Positions 6,126 to 6,195 of a DNA stretch of 6,195 nucleotides are shown here, piece after piece. Under the pieces are notes generated by a model. It made no database searches and was not told the DNA's origin. It saw only the letters and a list, made by a program, of their open reading frames with translations. Each line of letters begins with the position of its first letter. The stretch's first letter is position 1. The DNA is from JBDTMT01 sp039934135. Lineage in GTDB: Bacteria > Desulfobacterota > Binatia > HRBIN30 > CADEER01. The position numbers and the translations under genes were made by a program. The stretch lies in the NCBI GenBank assembly GCA_039934135.1, contig JBDTMT010000380.1, forward strand, positions 1-6,195, given 5' to 3'.

Positions 6126-6146
6126 CGGCGGCGCCCAGCGCCGCCG
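6126..6146. repeat. Near-perfect GC palindrome, 9-pair stem with CCA loop
   Basis: cggcggcgc (6126-6134) and gcgccgccg (6138-6146) form a tight stem with a three-base loop. It stands alone 114 bases after the oxygenase genes, with no T-run on either side. It could be a REP-type unit or part of a convergent gene's end beyond the window; no function can be assigned. Confidence 0.6.
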
Positions 6147-6195
6147 AGGTCTGCCAACCGGTCGCGCACTCGGTGCCGACGCAACGGCGTTCGGC

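Overview
The window is very GC-rich on both strands and holds five genes of bacterial type, one of them cut by the left edge. The organism is probably an uncultured, high-GC environmental bacterium. The Thr/Pro-rich linker, the cohesin-like module and the terminal dockerin-like EF-hand pair of the first protein resemble secreted proteins known from Candidatus Binatota/Binatia and other former 'Deltaproteobacteria'. That placement is an inference from style, not a database result. No tRNA, rRNA, CRISPR array, transposase or integrase was seen.

Layout. Bases 3-1613 (+) are the C-terminal part of a secreted multidomain protein. It ends at a hairpin (1615-1640) shared with a convergent small VOC-fold (glyoxalase/bleomycin-resistance) gene at 1658-2074 (-). 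Upstream of that gene, on the same strand, is an ANL-superfamily acyl-CoA synthetase (2274-3831, -). Its frame is broken by one extra A in a four-base run about 86% of the way through; removing it gives a full-length 518-residue enzyme. A divergent gap of about 360 bases follows, with a 51-base imperfect inverted repeat built from four GC hairpins. On the + strand come the alpha subunit (4189-5412) and beta subunit (5556-6032) of a Rieske aromatic-ring-hydroxylating oxygenase, closest by remembered motifs to the anthranilate dioxygenase / salicylate 5-hydroxylase (AndAcAd / NagGH) group. The beta gene is followed by nested inverted repeats.

How the genes may work together. Alpha and beta together form the terminal oxygenase that hydroxylates an aromatic acid using electrons from a ferredoxin and reductase, which are not in the window. 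The divergent acyl-CoA synthetase could activate a carboxylic acid to its CoA thioester, and the VOC protein may be a small metal enzyme, so a catabolic neighbourhood is plausible. Only the alpha-beta partnership is strongly supported. The left-hand secreted protein looks unrelated.

The most unusual content is between genes. Two related intergenic elements, built on GTGAGCC/GTGCGCC modules in head-to-head orientation, lie between the synthetase and VOC genes and between the oxygenase alpha and beta genes. The first supplies the synthetase stop codon. Together with the hairpin-rich inverted repeat of the divergent gap, they suggest a genome with abundant REP/BIME-like interspersed repeats.
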